DNA of 16,432 nucleotides from Clostridiales bacterium. GTDB taxonomy: Bacteria; Bacillota_A; Clostridia; Peptostreptococcales; Anaerovoracaceae. Positions 14,345 through 16,432 of the stretch are shown piece by piece. How positions within the stretch are numbered: position 1 is the first letter of the stretch; each line of letters begins with the position of its first letter. The DNA is taken from positions 1 to 16,432 of the forward strand of contig SVCR01000007.1 of NCBI GenBank assembly GCA_015058265.1, read 5' to 3'. The position numbers were made by a program, and so were the translations under genes. Under the pieces are notes generated by a model. The model was not told where the DNA came from, made no database searches, and worked only from the letters and a program-made list of their open reading frames with translations.

Positions 14345-15262
14345 TCAGATCCGTTCATTGATCCCGTAAATATCCCTGATGATGTCATCGAGCTTCCTTG
14401 CTTCATCTGACGGATCTGTGATCTGTATCTTTCTTATCCTCCCGCTGTTTCCTATGAGAGAAGCCGGATCTGTGATCCTGCGGTCTGTTCCGAACCAGAG
14501 AACTTCACCGGCATCAGAGATGAGGTCGAGATTCTCTCTTCGGAAGCATGTTCCTATATCCAGTATCAGAGTATCGAACCGGTTCCCCAGACTTCTGACA
14601 AGCGAGGAGAGATGCTCTCCGCTCAGCTCCGCGACCGGATTGATCCCGGCGGGCAGTATCAGATAGCTGATCCCGTAGCTGTCAGTAAAAGTAAATGCAT
14701 CTGCTGAATAATCCCTGCCGGCATCTACGAGATACATGAGCCTGATAAACCCTCCGGTGATATGAGAGGCATTGCTGCCGTCCGTCCGCAGATAATCATT
14801 GATAAACCCCATCAGGATGATGAGTATACTGCCGCCTCTTCTGTAAATGATCTGTCTGGCAAGAGTCCTGCACCTGTCGCTGCTGTACATATCTGATTCC
14901 GCACACACGGCAAAGTGCATAGATGTCGGTGATGTCCCGCCCCTGTCTCCCGTCCATTCCATCCATAAAGATGAAGCGGCCGCCATGATCTCACTGAGGC
15001 TGCAGTATTTGAAGATCCTTATGCCGGGTCTGTCATCACTGCCGTTTACAGGGACCGGAGAGAGAAATATCGTTCTCCTGCTCAGCTTCTGCGTCACGGC
15101 TTCTCCAAGTTCCTCAGGCATGATGTCAGTTATGATCAATGAACCTCTTGTCGCACCGGAAGCATCGGCGATCTCGACAAAGATATCCTTATAAAGCTCG
15201 GAGATCATACCGATCATCGCGTCTCTGTATTCGGTGTCTCTCATCAGCATCGCCAGTTTCAT
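14345..15262 (-). CDS. tadZ: TadZ/CpaE-like protein lacking a P-loop, first gene of the Tad operon
   Basis: The protein is 305 aa from the ATG at 15262, which has AGGAGG five bases upstream. A longer frame begins at 15370 but runs back through the terminator of the upstream gene. The N-terminal part (about 1-105) resembles a receiver-like domain (ELYKDIFVEIADAS, GSLIITDIM, IFLSPVP). The C-terminal part has the outline of a MinD/CpaE-type fold, with strand RFDTLILDIGT (about 244-254). Where CpaE proteins carry a GGxGKT-type P-loop this sequence reads CAESDMYSSDRC (about 120-131), so no ATP-binding loop is visible. CpaE/TadZ proteins place the Tad machine in the cell. The assignment rests on position before tadA and fold outline; sequence identity looks low. 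Confidence 0.65.
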   Translation of the reverse strand: MKLAMLMRDTEYRDAMIGMISELYKDIFVEIADASGATRGSLIITDIMPEELGEAVTQKLSRRTIFLSPVPVNGSDDRPGIRIFKYCSLSEIMAAASSLWMEWTGDRGGTSPTSMHFAVCAESDMYSSDRCRTLARQIIYRRGGSILIILMGFINDYLRTDGSNASHITGGFIRLMYLVDAGRDYSADAFTFTDSYGISYLILPAGINPVAELSGEHLSSLVRSLGNRFDTLILDIGTCFRRENLDLISDAGEVLWFGTDRRITDPASLIGNSGRIRKIQITDPSDEARKLDDIIRDIYGINERI

Positions 15263-15327
15263 CGCTTCCTCCTGCAAGGGAAATATACACGTCTGCGAAT
15301 GTCGATTCAGCACAGTTTTTTGCATAA

Positions 15328-15361
15328 GAAAAACGCCGATGATCGTGAGATCTTCGGCGTT
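15328..15361 (-). terminator. Intrinsic terminator after the DJ-1/PfpI gene
   Basis: AACGCCGA and TCGGCGTT pair perfectly (15332-15339 with 15354-15361). After a T-T mismatch, GATC/GATC adds four more pairs around a GTGA loop. On the minus strand the stem runs into TTTTTCTTA. It ends transcription from the upstream gene and separates it from the Tad operon, whose first ATG lies about 65 bases further on. Confidence 0.85.
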
Positions 15362-15395
15362 ATACATCATTTCCGGCGGTCGCTGATACGACTCG

Positions 15396-15947
15396 CTATT
15401 GCTTCCAGCATGTTGATCTTGCTATCTTATCAACTGTTTCTTCACCGGCGGCTATCCCGGCAAGTTTCAGGGCAAAGTCGTAGGTCGCCCCCAGGCCCTG
15501 TCCGGTAATAATATTATCGTCAACTGTGACGCTGTCTCCCGTCAACACTGCGCCTTCCATACGGCCTGCAAAGTCCGGATGGCATGTCGCTTTTCTCCCT
15601 TCGAGAATTCCGAGGCCGGCAAGTACGCTCGGAGCCGCGCATATAGCTGCTACAGTCTTAGTCCGGTCGCCGGCGAAAGCAAGGCAAGCTTCCTTTACTA
15701 TATCGCAGTTTCCCAGGTTCTCTGTTCCGACTCTTCCTCCCGGCAGGACTATCATATCTGCCGACGCAATATCCGCTTCCTCCGCAATGCAGTCAGCATG
15801 TATCTTCACTTTGTGAGAAGAAACGACCTCTGTCCTTCCCATTACTGATGCCGTGACGACATCGGCTCCGGCTCTTCTCAGTATGTCGACAGTCAGAAGA
15901 CATTCACACATCTCCATCCCGTCAGCCATGAATACAATGATCTTCAT
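15396..15947 (-). CDS. DJ-1/PfpI family protein
   Basis: The protein is 183 aa, the normal length for the DJ-1/ThiJ group. The nucleophile elbow AICAAPS puts Cys103 at the conserved place, and DGMEMCE supplies the conserved Glu15. VLPGGRVGTENL (67-78) is the family glycine-rich loop. The last segment GLGATYDFALKLAG is also typical. Members act on reactive carbonyl damage or as stress-linked hydrolases; the exact reaction cannot be read from sequence. A GGGGGA ribosome-binding site precedes the ATG by nine bases. It lies 88 bases after hypE on the same strand and ends at a clear terminator, so it may be the last gene of the hyp operon or a unit of its own. Confidence 0.9.
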   Translation of the reverse strand: MKIIVFMADGMEMCECLLTVDILRRAGADVVTASVMGRTEVVSSHKVKIHADCIAEEADIASADMIVLPGGRVGTENLGNCDIVKEACLAFAGDRTKTVAAICAAPSVLAGLGILEGRKATCHPDFAGRMEGAVLTGDSVTVDDNIITGQGLGATYDFALKLAGIAAGEETVDKIARSTCWKQ

Positions 15948-16035
15948 AAATAAATATCCCCCTGTAATGTATGCCTGGACCTGGTCATCTATTCAGCCTG
16001 TGCAGGCTCAGATCAGGCAGTCTGAGCAGCTTGTA

Positions 16036-16432
16036 TCAGCAGATCCTCGGCAGAAGCTCTCCGCCCGGCTGAGGCAGCAGAGTTTCGGCTCCGATCTCAG
16101 TGACCATCGTGACTTTGCCCGGCAGCTCGTCTGTGATATGACCGATGACAGCTGCTCCTGCGGAATACTTTCCCTGCTTGAGGACATCCAGTATCTTCTG
16201 CGCATCCTCTTCAGGAGCTATGATCACGAGGCGGCCCTCACATGCCAGATAGAGCGGCTCAAGTCCGAGCATACCGCATACACCCTTTACAGCAGGATCA
16301 ACAGGTACAGCCTCCGCTTCGATGCGTATACCGGTCTTGCTCTGCTCGGCTATCTCATACAGGACAGTTCCGACCCCTCCGCGAGTAGCATCTCTTATGA
16401 CATGGACATCAGGTGCCGCATTCAGAACTGCG
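16036..16432 (-). CDS. hypE: HypE, [NiFe]-hydrogenase maturation protein, C-terminal part
   Basis: The frame is open to the window edge and gives the last 131 codons. It holds the AIR-synthase-type motif VIRDATRGGVGTVLYEIAE, then LGLEPLYLACEGRLVIIAP, and ends LLPRIC. The terminal Cys after Pro-Arg-Ile is the HypE residue that is carbamoylated and dehydrated to a thiocyanate, the source of the cyanide ligands of the [NiFe] centre; HypF is the carbamoyl donor. The intact tail indicates a working enzyme and so a [NiFe] hydrogenase elsewhere in the genome. The N-terminal half and any other hyp genes are outside the window. The frame begins before the inner Met at 16272. Confidence 0.93.
   Translation of the reverse strand, partial: AVLNAAPDVHVIRDATRGGVGTVLYEIAEQSKTGIRIEAEAVPVDPAVKGVCGMLGLEPLYLACEGRLVIIAPEEDAQKILDVLKQGKYSAGAAVIGHITDELPGKVTMVTEIGAETLLPQPGGELLPRIC

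Noticed and set aside
15280..15320. Possible Tad promoter with TATATT as -10
   Set aside because: The -35 side matches consensus only poorly and the start of transcription would fall almost on the ribosome-binding site. A promoter is expected here but I cannot point to it.
15263..15370. Longer start for the TadZ-like gene at 15370
   Set aside because: The extension is translated through the intrinsic terminator at 15328-15361, while the ATG at 15262 has a perfect AGGAGG at the right distance.
15995..16008. Inverted repeat AGCCTG-TG-CAGGCT between hypE and the DJ-1 gene
   Set aside because: The loop has only two bases and no T-run follows on either strand, so it is not called a terminator.

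Overview
The window reads as chromosomal DNA of a low-to-mid GC Gram-positive anaerobe, most likely class Clostridia (Bacillota). The reasons are: an infC-rpmI pair behind an L20-type leader with an AUU start codon; strong AGGAGG ribosome-binding sites; LPXTG-like cell-wall sorting signals with a class B sortase; a clostridial-style Tad locus (Flp1-like pilin, a DUF5702-like protein, a DUF6382-like protein, TadE with CxxC modules); and hypE, which implies a [NiFe] hydrogenase. A finer placement is not supported. I see no tRNA, rRNA, CRISPR array or insertion sequence.

Left edge (1-1561). On the minus strand lie the 5' end of rpmI (L35) and complete infC (IF-3), preceded by a structured leader with its own terminator hairpin and a near-consensus promoter. 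Divergent from them is maf on the plus strand. The plus-strand terminator of maf lies inside the last codons of the opposing gene.

Sortase-pilus block (1537-7937, all minus, read right to left). In order of transcription: a two-domain major pilin-like protein, a class B sortase, a small coiled-coil protein, an inactive-looking SipA-type signal peptidase homologue (Ser to Asp, Lys to Gly), a minor pilin-like protein, a secreted acidic protein, and a large candidate tip adhesin. Genes overlap or are spaced by a few bases. The content resembles the streptococcal FCT pilus region (backbone pilin, class B sortase, SipA, minor pilin, adhesin), here in a clostridial setting.

Tad (type IVc) pilus block (7992-15262, minus). 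In order of transcription: a TadZ/CpaE-like protein without a P-loop, the TadA/CpaF ATPase, TadB, TadC with a large outer insert, an Flp1-like pilin, TadE, a DUF5702-like pseudopilin/TadG-like protein, a second TadE with two putative metal-binding modules, and a DUF6382-like cytoplasmic protein. No prepilin peptidase is in the window. Only 54 bases, with no visible terminator, separate this block from the sortase-pilus block. Two different fibre machines may therefore share one transcript of about 13.7 kb, which is the most interesting feature of the window.

Right edge (15328-16432, minus). A DJ-1/PfpI family protein ends at a clear intrinsic terminator that insulates the Tad operon. Upstream of it is the C-terminal part of hypE, ending in the functional Pro-Arg-Ile-Cys tail.
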